In this document: positions 7,266 to 15,627 of the stretch, piece by piece
Layout of the letters: each line of letters begins with the position of its first letter
Numbering within the stretch: position 1 is the stretch's first letter
NCBI GenBank assembly: GCA_945905815.1
Contig: CAMDQH010000029.1
Location: forward strand, 1-32,450
DNA length: 32,450 bases
From: Bacteriovorax stolpii
Lineage (GTDB): Bacteria; Bdellovibrionota; Bacteriovoracia; Bacteriovoracales; Bacteriovoracaceae
Direction: 5' to 3'
Translations under genes and position numbers: made by a program
Notes under the pieces: generated by a model
What the model was told of the DNA's origin: nothing
Database searches by the model: none
The model's input: the letters and a program-made list of their open reading frames with translations, nothing else

Positions 7266-8303
7266 ATGTCTTTGCCTTACAATGACGCAACGATTAAACA
7301 AGGAATCTCTTTAATGAAAACCGCACTCACCGAACTTCTAGGAATTGATTTACCGATTATTATGGCCCCCATGTTTTTGGTCACCAATGTTGAGATGATT
7401 GTTAAGGCCGGTGAGTCAGGAATTGCAGGCTGCATTCCAGCACTTAATTTTAGAACCATTGAGGATCTAGAGGCGGGATTAAAGGAAATAAAATCTCGCA
7501 GCAAAAAACCTTTTGGGGTGAATTTGATTGTGAATAAATCGAACATCCTCGCCAAGAAGCAAATGCACAAGTGTCTCGACATGGGCGTGGACTTTTTTAT
7601 CACCTCTCTTGGGTCACCAGAAGAGGTCATCAAGGAGTCAAAAAAATTAGGTATCAAAGTCTTTTGCGATGTTATTGAAGAAAATTACGCAAAAAAAGTT
7701 GAAGACCTTGGGGCCGATGGAATCATTGCAGTCAATTCGGGGGCAGGAGGTCATTTAGGAAATTTACCGGCCTCAGTTTTAGTTCCAGCACTTAAAAACA
7801 AGTGCAAAATACCAGTTATTTCAGCAGGCGGAGTTGGAACCGGCTCAGGAATTTTATCCATGCTGGCATTAGGGGCCGATGGCCTTTCGATTGGCACACC
7901 ATTTATTGCAACCAAAGAGTCGGGTGTTACTGAAGAATATAAAAAAGCCTGTGTCGATTATTCTGCCAAGGACATTGTTGTTACCACTAAACTTTCTGGA
8001 TCTAGATGTACTGTTATCAATACGCCATATGTGCAAAAGATTGGCACTGATCAGAATATATTAGAAAGTCTCTTAAGCAAGAATAAGCAAATAAAGAAAT
8101 ACGCTAAAATGATTACTTACTATAAGGGTATGAAGGCAATTGAAAAAGCAGCTTTTAGTGCCACTTATAAAAATGTTTGGTGTGCTGGAAGTTCAGTAGA
8201 ATTCACAGAAGAAATTGGGACTATTAAAAGTATCGTGGATCGCTTTATCTCCGAAATGACTGAGGCGGAAAAAAACTTATTTAAAACTTTAGGGCGTGTA
8301 TGA
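7266..8303 (+). CDS. Nitronate monooxygenase family (NMO/2-nitropropane dioxygenase-like) FMN protein
   Basis: This TIM-barrel flavoprotein belongs to the nitronate monooxygenase family, which oxidises nitronates using FMN; related enzymes include FabK enoyl-ACP reductases. The opening LTELLGIDLPIIMAPM, the VNSGAGGHLGN loop and the C-terminal phosphate loop GGVGTG...ALGADGLSIGT are family hallmarks. Substrate cannot be assigned. There are two plausible starts: ATG at 7266 with a GAAGGA ten bases upstream, and ATG at 7314 with AAGGA nine bases upstream. The latter matches the usual family N-terminus (MKTALTELLGI). Its stop overlaps the next gene's ATG by 4 nt. The pairing with a hotdog thioesterase-like gene hints at an acyl-CoA or acyl-chain role rather than nitronate detoxification, but that is inference. 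Confidence 0.85.
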   Translation: MSLPYNDATIKQGISLMKTALTELLGIDLPIIMAPMFLVTNVEMIVKAGESGIAGCIPALNFRTIEDLEAGLKEIKSRSKKPFGVNLIVNKSNILAKKQMHKCLDMGVDFFITSLGSPEEVIKESKKLGIKVFCDVIEENYAKKVEDLGADGIIAVNSGAGGHLGNLPASVLVPALKNKCKIPVISAGGVGTGSGILSMLALGADGLSIGTPFIATKESGVTEEYKKACVDYSAKDIVVTTKLSGSRCTVINTPYVQKIGTDQNILESLLSKNKQIKKYAKMITYYKGMKAIEKAAFSATYKNVWCAGSSVEFTEEIGTIKSIVDRFISEMTEAEKNLFKTLGRV

Positions 8304-8812
8304 AATTTGCATTTAATTTATTAGACAAGTTAATTAAAAATCCTACGACAATGAACCTAATGGCGCTAAATAAACTTCTAACCGTTGGAATTGCTTTTAA
8401 TGCCCCTCATGGTTTTAAAATTAAAGAAATTAACGATGATGTTGTTAAAATCACTTTACCCAATCGAAAGCTAAATCATAATCATCTCGGTGGAATACAC
8501 GCTTGTGCTATGGCCACAGTGGGAGAATATTGTGCAGGGATGTCACTCCTTAAAACGTTTGGAGTTAGTCAGTATCGACTTATCCTGTCTGATCTCCATG
8601 TGAAATATACATACCAAGGAAGAAGTGATCTTGAAGGTACTTGCTCACCAAGACAAGTGGATAAAGAAGCCGTTAAAAAAGTTTTAGATTCGGACGGGAA
8701 GTATCTACAAAAACTTGAAACTAAAATCCAAGATAAGAATGGCAAGGAAGTTGCCATCGTCACTACCACCTGGCAATTAAAATCCTGGGACCAGGTTAAG
8801 ACCAAAGGTTAA
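8300..8812 (+). CDS. DUF4442/hotdog-fold thioesterase-like protein
   Basis: This 170-residue protein resembles DUF4442 members of the hotdog thioesterase superfamily (YiiD C-terminal-like). The segment LNHNHLGGIHACAMATVGEYCAGM (about residues 60-83) is the central hotdog helix region. It has the Asn-His...Gly-x-x-His-Ala pattern, with a polar residue near the helix start where the catalytic acid lies in relatives. No active residue can be proven here. The ATG overlaps the NMO-like gene's stop (ATGA), so the two are likely translated together. The final 17 nt overlap the 3' end of feoB on the opposite strand, leaving no space for a separate terminator. Confidence 0.75.
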   Translation: MKFAFNLLDKLIKNPTTMNLMALNKLLTVGIAFNAPHGFKIKEINDDVVKITLPNRKLNHNHLGGIHACAMATVGEYCAGMSLLKTFGVSQYRLILSDLHVKYTYQGRSDLEGTCSPRQVDKEAVKKVLDSDGKYLQKLETKIQDKNGKEVAIVTTTWQLKSWDQVKTKG

Positions 8813-10658
8813 CAAGAATTTTCGCGATATATGCGAAGAGGTAGGCCAGAGTCAGTGTGTAACCTACCATGACTGATGGCCAGAGATATCCGTCAGTCTC
8901 CCTTTTCATCACCGCAAAAGTTGAAATGCACTGGGGAGCAAAAACAAACCAGATTAATAGGGCGACTAAAGACCCTAGTCCAAATTGCTGAATAAGAGCT
9001 GTTGACATATTTTTTTCAAAGCCATCAGACCCTTCTTCAATAGAAAGTACCATTGAAAGCGCACTTACAACAACTTCTCGGGCACCAATGCTTGGAATTA
9101 ATGCCGTTGTGATTCTCCAATCAAACCCCAATGGCCTAAAAACGGGCTCAAAAGTTCTTCCTATACTGGCAGCATATGATGTTTCGATATGACTCTTTCC
9201 ATCTATTTGAGGAAAAGTTATTAGCACCCAAATAACGATGCTTATGGCGAGAATAATACCTCCGGCCTTCTTTAAAAAAATCTTTCCTTTATTTTTCATC
9301 ACTAAAAACAAATTGGAAAATTTAGGCAAGCGATATGGAGGAAGTTCCATTAACAACATTGAGGGCGAAGAATGTGGGAGAGATTTTTTAAAAATCAAAG
9401 ACATTATCATGGCGGATAAAAAACCCAACATATAGAGTCCGAAAAGAATTAACCCAGGTAGACGCAAGAACTCTATTCCAAAGAGCGGATTATTAGGAAT
9501 TATTGCTCCGATCAATACAGCGTAGACTGGTAATCGGGCGGAACAGGTGGTTAGAGGGATGACAAGCATGGTAATCAAACGCTCACGATAATTTTCAATC
9601 ACTCGGGTAGACATTATGCCAGGAATAGCACAAGCGTGCGATGAAAGAAGTGGAATTACGGCCTTGCCGGGTAGCCCCATCTTTCTCATGCAAGAATCCA
9701 TCATAAATGCGGCCCTACCAAGGTAACCCACATCTTCAAGAAACTGTGTAAATAGAAACAGGATCATAATCTGTGGTAAAAAAACGAGCACTCCACCTAC
9801 TCCACTAATAATTCCATCAACAAGAAAACTTTTAATTAGTGGTTGGGTAATATTGCTGGATGCGATGTCACCCATATAACTAAATATATTTTCAATTAAA
9901 TCTGACAATGGAGTAGACCAGCCAAACAAAGTTTGAAACATCACAATAAGAACAGTAAACAAAATCAAGATTCCCCAAACCGGATGAAGAACGAAATTAT
10001 CAATTTTCTGACTAAAAGTATCCGGACGCAGTGGTGATAAAGTGACTTCCTTCAGAAGCAAGTCGACTTGTCTGAAAATATCATTTACGTACACAGGTGA
10101 ACGAAAAAATTTCTGCATGTTAGCTGGAATTGTGATTTGAGATAACTTTTTATCTTGAGCATGTCTTTTTATTGACTGTATTAATTCTGTTATCCCAAAC
10201 CCTGTTGTGGCGCTAGTTGGAATAACTTCAGCATTAAGTTCACTCGCTAATCTCTGAAGATCAATTTTAAAACCTCGTTTTTCGGCTTCATCCATCAAAT
10301 TTAAGGCGATGATTAAATTATATCCCATCTGCTTTAACTGAAAGGCCAAAAAGAGGGACTTGTCCAGATTAGTAGCATCTAGAACGAGTACAAATATACT
10401 TGCTGAGGGCTCTTTTTCTTTCTGAAGAAGAAAGTCCTTAGTAACTTTTTCGTCCAGAGTTGTGGCATCAAGCGAATAGATTCCAGGAAGGTCTATTACT
10501 TCTAGAATCCTTTCCTTATTCTCTGAGATCCAACCCGATTTTTTTTCAACCGTTACGCCGGGAAAGTTCGCTACTCGTTGAAAAGATCCTGTTAATTTAT
10601 TAAAGAGAGCGGTTTTACCAACATTCGGCATGCCAACGAGAGCAACTTGGGCCATCAT
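8796..10658 (-). CDS. feoB: Ferrous iron transporter FeoB
   Basis: This is the inner-membrane Fe2+ permease of the Feo system. The N-terminal G domain has G1 GMPNVGKT (residues 9-16), the FPGVTVE switch I region, G3 DLPG near 57 and G4 NLMDE near 120. A helical linker then precedes the polytopic membrane part (about residue 225 onward) with two Gate-like halves. The stretch around LGRAAFMMD and the later GAREV motif are typical FeoB signatures. At 620 residues it is shorter than E. coli FeoB (773), like many compact FeoBs. The start overlaps feoA's stop by 4 nt. The 3' end converges on, and overlaps by 17 nt, the DUF4442 gene. Confidence 0.97.
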   Translation of the reverse strand: MMAQVALVGMPNVGKTALFNKLTGSFQRVANFPGVTVEKKSGWISENKERILEVIDLPGIYSLDATTLDEKVTKDFLLQKEKEPSASIFVLVLDATNLDKSLFLAFQLKQMGYNLIIALNLMDEAEKRGFKIDLQRLASELNAEVIPTSATTGFGITELIQSIKRHAQDKKLSQITIPANMQKFFRSPVYVNDIFRQVDLLLKEVTLSPLRPDTFSQKIDNFVLHPVWGILILFTVLIVMFQTLFGWSTPLSDLIENIFSYMGDIASSNITQPLIKSFLVDGIISGVGGVLVFLPQIMILFLFTQFLEDVGYLGRAAFMMDSCMRKMGLPGKAVIPLLSSHACAIPGIMSTRVIENYRERLITMLVIPLTTCSARLPVYAVLIGAIIPNNPLFGIEFLRLPGLILFGLYMLGFLSAMIMSLIFKKSLPHSSPSMLLMELPPYRLPKFSNLFLVMKNKGKIFLKKAGGIILAISIVIWVLITFPQIDGKSHIETSYAASIGRTFEPVFRPLGFDWRITTALIPSIGAREVVVSALSMVLSIEEGSDGFEKNMSTALIQQFGLGSLVALLIWFVFAPQCISTFAVMKRETDGYLWPSVMVGYTLTLAYLFAYIAKILVNLWS

Positions 10659-10903
10659 TTTTTTACCTCGACAGTAACTAGGCCAGCTTCCGCTTTACTG
10701 AGTGCAACCAGTCGGCCTCGGACTTCAACTAACAATGGCTCTTTAAACAAGCGAGATTTTCTCTTTACTTCAATTGTTGCACCGTTAACAAAACCAAGGT
10801 GCATTAGCCGCGATTCAATATCGGAAATATCTTCAACGTTTATCTTTTCAAAAGAAGTAATTATAAGCCCTTTTAATAGAGGGGCCTGGTTGATCGTCAT
10901 CAT
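10655..10903 (-). CDS. feoA: Ferrous iron transport protein FeoA
   Basis: This small SH3-like cytoplasmic partner of FeoB has the expected pattern: a short lead-in, the DIESRLMHLGFVNGATIEVKRKSRLFKEPLLVEVRGRLVALSKAEAGLVTVE core and a terminal beta strand. The frame can be extended to a GTG at 10924, but that codon has no ribosome-binding sequence. The ATG-ATG pair at 10903/10900 puts the N-terminus where FeoA proteins normally begin, so I chose 10903 (82 residues). The Shine-Dalgarno match is weak for either choice. It is translationally coupled to feoB by a 4-nt overlap. I could not find a convincing Fur box upstream. Confidence 0.9.
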   Translation of the reverse strand: MMTINQAPLLKGLIITSFEKINVEDISDIESRLMHLGFVNGATIEVKRKSRLFKEPLLVEVRGRLVALSKAEAGLVTVEVKK

Positions 10904-11006
10904 GTTGTTTGATATACCAAACACTATTCAAATAGGCCAGTTTTTTAGAAAAACATAAGTACCCGACAAAACTAATTGTAAATCCTGACAAAAGCTTAAC
11001 ATCTCG

Positions 11007-11037
11007 CTACTGGACGAAGATTACCTTCATCCAGTAG
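11007..11037. other. Strong hairpin in the feoA / nuclease intergenic region
   Basis: CTACTGGA (11007-11014) pairs perfectly with TCCAGTAG (11030-11037). After a single C/A mismatch, GAAG (11016-11019) pairs with CTTC (11025-11028) around a 5-nt loop. No T-tract follows on either strand, so it is not a classic intrinsic terminator. It sits between divergent feoAB and the nuclease gene, about 30 nt before the nuclease ATG. It could be an operator palindrome or a 5' leader structure of the nuclease mRNA. Confidence 0.6.
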
Positions 11038-11067
11038 TCTATTAATGAACTTAACAAATGGATCAAC

Positions 11068-11823
11068 ATGATGTTGAATATCGTAGCATGGTTGCTTTTC
11101 CCTATCTTGGTTTTAGCTTCACCCCTGGCCCAATCACCTCTAGATGAACAAATCGTAGAAAGAGATTTTTATTCTCTGAGCTATAATGAACAGCATGAAG
11201 TCGCCAATTGGGTAGCATACCCACTTGGACATCCACAAATTCGTGGTTGCGTTAGTCGAACGGATGCATTCAGAATTGATCCCATGATTACAACTGGCTC
11301 GGCCACTCTACAAGATTATCAAAACAGTAACTTTGATCGAGGGCACCTGCTTCCGGCCGGAGACATGAAGTTTGATGCTCAAGCGATGAAAGATACTTTC
11401 TTTATGAGTAATATGACTCCACAGCCTGCAAAATTTAATCGTGGCCGCTGGGCGATGCTTGAAACACTGATGCGTAGTTGGGCCTTGAAGTACGAACAAT
11501 TGTGGGTAGTCACTGGACCTATACTTAAAGAACGTCTACCGACAATTGGAATAAATAAAGTTTCTGTTCCTGTGGATTATTTCAAAGTGATCATAAGAAA
11601 AGATGGCGACTCTTATAAAGGTATCGGCTTTCTCATGAACGTTGATGTTCCCTACCCAGAGCTCGTTTCATACGCGTTGAGTATTAACCAAATAGAAGAC
11701 CTTTCAGGAATCGATTTTTTTCCCTTCTTGTCAGATAATGTTGAAGAAGAAGTTGAAAGTGATAGAGATTTAACTCAGTGGGATTTTCAGGCGAAGTTTA
11801 ATTATCTACCTTGTTCAAATTAA
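11068..11823 (+). CDS. Exported DNA/RNA non-specific endonuclease (DRGH family)
   Basis: This is a secreted or periplasmic beta-beta-alpha-Me nuclease of the Serratia nuclease/NUC1 family, which cuts both DNA and RNA. A signal peptide of about 18-22 residues (hydrophobic run ending Leu-Ala-Ser-Pro-Leu-Ala) precedes the domain. The catalytic motif Asp-Arg-Gly-His lies at 90-93 with His93 as the general base. The Mg2+-binding Asn is in the downstream FNRGRWAMLE helix (Asn124), preceded by MSNMTPQ (113-119). Length (251) is normal for the family. The ATG-ATG start has only a weak upstream GGA. In a predatory bacterium such an enzyme would suit degradation of prey nucleic acids, which is inference from context. 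Confidence 0.92.
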   Translation: MMLNIVAWLLFPILVLASPLAQSPLDEQIVERDFYSLSYNEQHEVANWVAYPLGHPQIRGCVSRTDAFRIDPMITTGSATLQDYQNSNFDRGHLLPAGDMKFDAQAMKDTFFMSNMTPQPAKFNRGRWAMLETLMRSWALKYEQLWVVTGPILKERLPTIGINKVSVPVDYFKVIIRKDGDSYKGIGFLMNVDVPYPELVSYALSINQIEDLSGIDFFPFLSDNVEEEVESDRDLTQWDFQAKFNYLPCSN

Positions 11824-11838
11824 TTCATTTAAACAAGG
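11809..11838. terminator. Possible bidirectional hairpin between convergent genes
   Basis: CCTTGTT (11809-11815) pairs with AACAAGG (11832-11838), and AAAT (11817-11820) with ATTT (11827-11830), around a 6-nt loop after one mismatch. It spans the nuclease stop codon and the 26-nt gap before the convergent M3 peptidase stop. The stem is AT-rich and neither side has a clear T-tract, so termination is plausible but unproven. Confidence 0.35.
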
Positions 11839-11849
11839 CAGATATCATT

Positions 11850-13880
11850 TTAATGAAGTCCAGCTCGTCGAAGTAAAGCAGCGACATCAGGCTCTTGTCC
11901 ACGAAACTGTTTATACAGTTCCATTGGGTGTTGTGTCCCACCCTTCTCAAGAATAAACTCGCGAAACTTGTTCGCCACAGCTCGATTAAAAATACCCGAA
12001 GTTTGAAAAAATTCAAATGCATCAGCATCTAAGACTTCTGCCCACTTGTAAGAGTAGTAACCCGCAGAATAACCACCCGAGAAAATATGAGAGAAGGCAG
12101 TCGACATACTAGTCCCTGAAATTTTGGGAAAGAGATTGGCCTTGTCACTAACCTTTGATTCAAATGCAGGTATATCTGCCACCAAAGCAGGGTCAGACAT
12201 GTGATACGCCATATCAAGAAAAGAAAAAGATAACTGTCTCAATGTTCCAAGCCCTTCAAGAAATTTCCCGCTGGCCTTAATTTTTTTTATGAGGTCGTCC
12301 GAAATTTTTTCACCTGTTTCATAATGAAAGGCAAAAAGATCAAGACATTCTTTTTCAAGAACCCAGTTTTCCATGATTTGAGAAGGGAGTTCTACAAAAT
12401 CCCAAAAAACATTCGTTCCAGAAAGTTCTCGATATTTACATTTTGAAAGAAGACCATGTAAGGCGTGACCAAATTCATGGTACAAAGTAGAAACTTCATC
12501 CAGTGAAAGAAGTGACGGTTTAGTATTGGTCGGTTTAGTGAAATTGCATACGATCATGATATGAGGTCGTTCGATTTTACCCTGATACATTCCCTGCTCT
12601 TTAATCCCTGACATCCATGCGCCACCTCTCTTCGTTGTACGAGGAAAAAAATCAGTGTAAAACAAACCTACGAAAGAATTTGCTTCTTCATCAAAGACTT
12701 CAAAGGTTCTGACGTCATCGTGATATTTGGGTACATTAAAAACTTCTTTAAAATTTAAACCGTAAAGTTTTCTAGCTACTTTAAAAACGCCATCGACAAC
12801 ATTTTCAAGTTTAAAAAAGGGTCTAAGCATTTCATCATCAAAGTCTAATTCACGAATTTTGAGAATTTCGGAGTAATACGCAGAATCGTATCTTTGGATT
12901 TCATCGATTCCGTCTAATTCTTTTGCTAAATTCTTTAGTTTATTAAATTCTTTTTCAGCGTGAGGCTTGGCCTTGAGACAAAGCTCATCAAGAAAAACCA
13001 TCACTTTCTTAGGTGACATCGCCATTCTTTCTTCCAGAACATAATCAGCGTGAGTATTAAAACCAAGAATTTTTGCTCTTTCAGTTCTTAGTTTAAGTAT
13101 TTGTTTTAGATTGTCCTGGTTATCATATTTGTCATTAAAAGCTTTGGACGAGTTTGCTATGAAGATTTTTTTTCTAAGCTCTCTGTTCTTGGCATAAGTC
13201 AGAAAAGGAACAATCATTGGGGCATCCAGACTGAAACACCAAGATCCTTCTTTTCCCTTTTTTAAAGCTAATTCGGCAGAAGCTTCAATCACCGAATCTG
13301 GCAACCCCTCAAGGTCCGCCTTATTAGTTACCTCTAATAAATAATCATTGGTTGCTTTGAGAACATTTTGTGAAAAGCTTAACGTTAGTTTAGCGAGATT
13401 TTCATCCAGCTCACGCATTTTATCTTTTTCACTTTCGGCTAACAAGGCGCCATTTCTTACAAACGATTTATACGTTTTTTCTATGATCATCATTTCTTCA
13501 GGATTGAGTCCTTGCCCAAAACGATTATCGTAGCATGCCTTAACTTTCGCAAAAATAATGGGATCAAGGGAAATATCGTTTCCAAATCTGGTTAGAGTCT
13601 CGGTCATCTGGGGTGATATTTTTTCTAATTCTTCAGAACACTCTGCAGAATGCAAATTGAAGAACATTCCCGCTATGTAATCAACTTTCTCTGTAATATC
13701 GCTTTTTTCAACAATGACATGCTGAAAATCGATTCCCTTATTATTTTTATATTCATTCAAATTCTTTTTTGCAGTTTCCATTGCAGCTTCGAGGGCAGGC
13801 AAAAAATGTTCTGGTTTTACTTGGTCAAAAGGATAGGCCCCATGAATAGCATGAGGGGTTTCCAAAAGTGGGTTTTGCAT
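11850..13880 (-). CDS. prlC: M3 family oligopeptidase (oligopeptidase A type)
   Basis: This is a cytoplasmic thimet-type zinc oligopeptidase that degrades short peptides, 676 residues as in E. coli oligopeptidase A (680). The zinc motif is HEFGH (His468-Glu469...His472) with the third ligand Glu497 in FVELPSQ. The N-terminal half is the usual helical domain and the C-terminal Gly/Tyr-rich segment (SGGYSAGYYSYKWAEV) forms the substrate cleft. The ATG lies 8 nt after the transporter stop with AAGGA just upstream, so it belongs to the DtxR-transporter operon. No signal peptide is present. In context it probably finishes digestion of imported peptides. Confidence 0.93.
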   Translation of the reverse strand: MQNPLLETPHAIHGAYPFDQVKPEHFLPALEAAMETAKKNLNEYKNNKGIDFQHVIVEKSDITEKVDYIAGMFFNLHSAECSEELEKISPQMTETLTRFGNDISLDPIIFAKVKACYDNRFGQGLNPEEMMIIEKTYKSFVRNGALLAESEKDKMRELDENLAKLTLSFSQNVLKATNDYLLEVTNKADLEGLPDSVIEASAELALKKGKEGSWCFSLDAPMIVPFLTYAKNRELRKKIFIANSSKAFNDKYDNQDNLKQILKLRTERAKILGFNTHADYVLEERMAMSPKKVMVFLDELCLKAKPHAEKEFNKLKNLAKELDGIDEIQRYDSAYYSEILKIRELDFDDEMLRPFFKLENVVDGVFKVARKLYGLNFKEVFNVPKYHDDVRTFEVFDEEANSFVGLFYTDFFPRTTKRGGAWMSGIKEQGMYQGKIERPHIMIVCNFTKPTNTKPSLLSLDEVSTLYHEFGHALHGLLSKCKYRELSGTNVFWDFVELPSQIMENWVLEKECLDLFAFHYETGEKISDDLIKKIKASGKFLEGLGTLRQLSFSFLDMAYHMSDPALVADIPAFESKVSDKANLFPKISGTSMSTAFSHIFSGGYSAGYYSYKWAEVLDADAFEFFQTSGIFNRAVANKFREFILEKGGTQHPMELYKQFRGQEPDVAALLRRAGLH

Positions 13881-13888
13881 AAATATCC

Positions 13889-15103
13889 TTAAAGAAAAAG
13901 TTTACGATGAAGGCCAAACAGCTTCATGACTACGATGAGCCAGATGCATAGAAAGCCTAACATCATCATATCAAGGATAGAGGAGGATTGAAGATAAATT
14001 AAAAGCACAGCAATCAGAGCTTTGGCCCCTCTATACACGAGCATATCGGTGAGATATTTTGCGCCGTACTTTTGAGCACCTTGTAGTGGTTGATATAAAA
14101 TTTCTTTACCAGCACTAAAAAAAGAGTAATCCGCCGCCTTAAAATAAATATAAAGTGTAGCAATTGGCATGAGTCCAATTTGTGGGGCAAATATTAGCGC
14201 GACGAGACATAACAAATATGAAAGCGGTATGAATAAATGAAGATTTTTCTCACTGACTCTTAGCAAGACGAAAGGAAGAATCAAGAACTGAAAAATAAAT
14301 GTGAGAGCATTAGTCCATGTATAAATATTACCTAGATATGCCGTGCGAAGATCTGATGTTGGTACACTTGCTTCAAACGCGAGATTAAATTTAAAGTCAG
14401 CAATATTGATAATGAATTGAGCCAGGGCAACCATGCAGCAGATATAGAAAACATATTTTTTTATGTCCGGAGTATCAAGACTTGCAACAGGACTTTTATT
14501 ATCAATGGCAATACTACCAGACCTATCAGTTAAGAGGAAAAAGACCAAGGGTAATACAACAAACGTAACTCCCACCTGAAGGACTATCAGTGTGCCCCAG
14601 CTGTTACTTAATGATGTTGTAAGTAAACCTCCCAAAATACCACCAAGGCTTCCAATGGCCCCTACAGGCCCAACAAGTATCCTGAAATTGGTTTTGTTAA
14701 AATAATTATTTGCATACCCCAGAAGTAAGTGAACTTGAATGACTATGCAGATTTCCTTCCAGATGAAAGAGAAGTAAGCGAATAATTTATTGCCTTGAAA
14801 AAAACTTAAACTACCAGCGAGAAAAATAATGGCAGATAGTACACTTGCAACAGTAAAGACAATTTGGACGGATTGTCTTCTCTGAAGCTTGTTACATAAA
14901 TAAACACTGATGGATAAAAAAACCACGGCCCACGCCCAAGCGGCTGGGGTCGACTTTGCCCCATAAGCCTCAAAAAAAAGTGACGTCGTTGAGGCCCTAA
15001 TGAGTGGGTAATTAAACAGAACGAGGAAATAAGATATAAAGAAAAAGCTTAAATTCTTTTTAAATTCGCGATCACTCTCTTTTAGCAGTAAAAGAAATTT
15101 CAT
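13889..15103 (-). CDS. NTT/Tlc-like (ATP/ADP translocase-related) multi-pass transporter
   Basis: This 404-residue protein has about 11-12 hydrophobic segments. Its C-terminal section has the layout of nucleotide transporter (Tlc/NTT, MFS-related) proteins: Lys333-Glu-x-x-Tyr-x-Pro-Leu (333-340), then a Lys-rich turn, then KYLTDMLVYRGAK (349-361). The latter resembles the NTT 'KAxxDVxxxRxGK' pattern. The Gly-rich RILVGPVGAIGSLGGILGG segment (141-159) also fits. The substrate could be nucleotides or something else, because bacterial members outside obligate parasites are poorly defined. The start overlaps the metalloregulator stop by 4 nt and the stop is 8 nt before the oligopeptidase ATG. A generic MFS transporter is the alternative reading. 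Confidence 0.65.
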   Translation of the reverse strand: MKFLLLLKESDREFKKNLSFFFISYFLVLFNYPLIRASTTSLFFEAYGAKSTPAAWAWAVVFLSISVYLCNKLQRRQSVQIVFTVASVLSAIIFLAGSLSFFQGNKLFAYFSFIWKEICIVIQVHLLLGYANNYFNKTNFRILVGPVGAIGSLGGILGGLLTTSLSNSWGTLIVLQVGVTFVVLPLVFFLLTDRSGSIAIDNKSPVASLDTPDIKKYVFYICCMVALAQFIINIADFKFNLAFEASVPTSDLRTAYLGNIYTWTNALTFIFQFLILPFVLLRVSEKNLHLFIPLSYLLCLVALIFAPQIGLMPIATLYIYFKAADYSFFSAGKEILYQPLQGAQKYGAKYLTDMLVYRGAKALIAVLLIYLQSSSILDMMMLGFLCIWLIVVMKLFGLHRKLFL

Positions 15104-15627
15104 TCAGACTTTAAGTAGCTGTCACCTTTTTGATTTTCTTCAAAGTCATGCTGATGATCAAACTTTGAAAAGTCATATGAAGTGGTAAAAGTCGTTTTTT
15201 TAATGTCTTCAGAACAAATTGTTTTCATAAAGTTAAAGAAGTTCTCTCGAGTTTCAGAACTCATAAGATGCTCCATTAAGCACGAATCTTTATGGGCAAC
15301 ATCTTCTTTCACTCCAATTATATCTTTCAAAAAATAAAACAATAATGTTCGAGATGACAATATTCCATGGACTGCTTCATGACCTGAGGCAGAGAGAGAC
15401 AAAAACTTACTGTCATCTTCTATAACCAAGTCACGTTTTTTTAAGTTTGTAAGGGCCGTGGAAACGGAACCTTTAGTTAGACCCATCTCATGGGCAATAT
15501 CAGTTACGCGAGCGTAGCCTTTGGACTCTTTAAGTTTATGAATGGCCAACAGGTAATGAACCATTGAGTGCGTGAGGTCATTGTCATGAGTGTGCTGAAC
15601 GCTTTGTTTTTTTTCTAACATAGTCAT
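15100..15627 (-). CDS. DtxR/MntR-family metal-dependent transcriptional regulator
   Basis: This 175-residue regulator has a winged helix (about residues 20-75, HTH around ARVTDIAHEMGLTKGSVSTALTNLKKRDLV) and a DtxR-type dimerisation/metal domain. The metal-site pattern is clear: His83 in SGHEAVHG, then DSCLMEHLMS with Cys116, Glu119 and His120, matching the DtxR Cys/Glu/His triad. The Cys argues for DtxR-like rather than MntR-like metal geometry. There is no SH3-like third domain, and the tail has a His/Asp cluster (FDHQHDFEE, 156-163) that may bind metal. It heads an operon with the NTT-like transporter (4-nt overlap) and the M3 peptidase. ATG at 15627 is preceded by GAGGAAAG; a second in-frame ATG lies 6 nt on. 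It could also act on feoAB, but no site was identified. Confidence 0.85.
   Translation of the reverse strand: MTMLEKKQSVQHTHDNDLTHSMVHYLLAIHKLKESKGYARVTDIAHEMGLTKGSVSTALTNLKKRDLVIEDDSKFLSLSASGHEAVHGILSSRTLLFYFLKDIIGVKEDVAHKDSCLMEHLMSSETRENFFNFMKTICSEDIKKTTFTTSYDFSKFDHQHDFEENQKGDSYLKSE

Noticed and set aside
10904-11006. Fur box upstream of feoA
   Set aside because: No stretch close to the 19-bp GATAATGATAATCATTATC palindrome was found. AT-rich partial matches are no better than chance.
11007-11037. Intrinsic terminator
   Set aside because: The stem is strong but neither strand has a following T-tract, and the hairpin lies between divergent starts, not after a gene.
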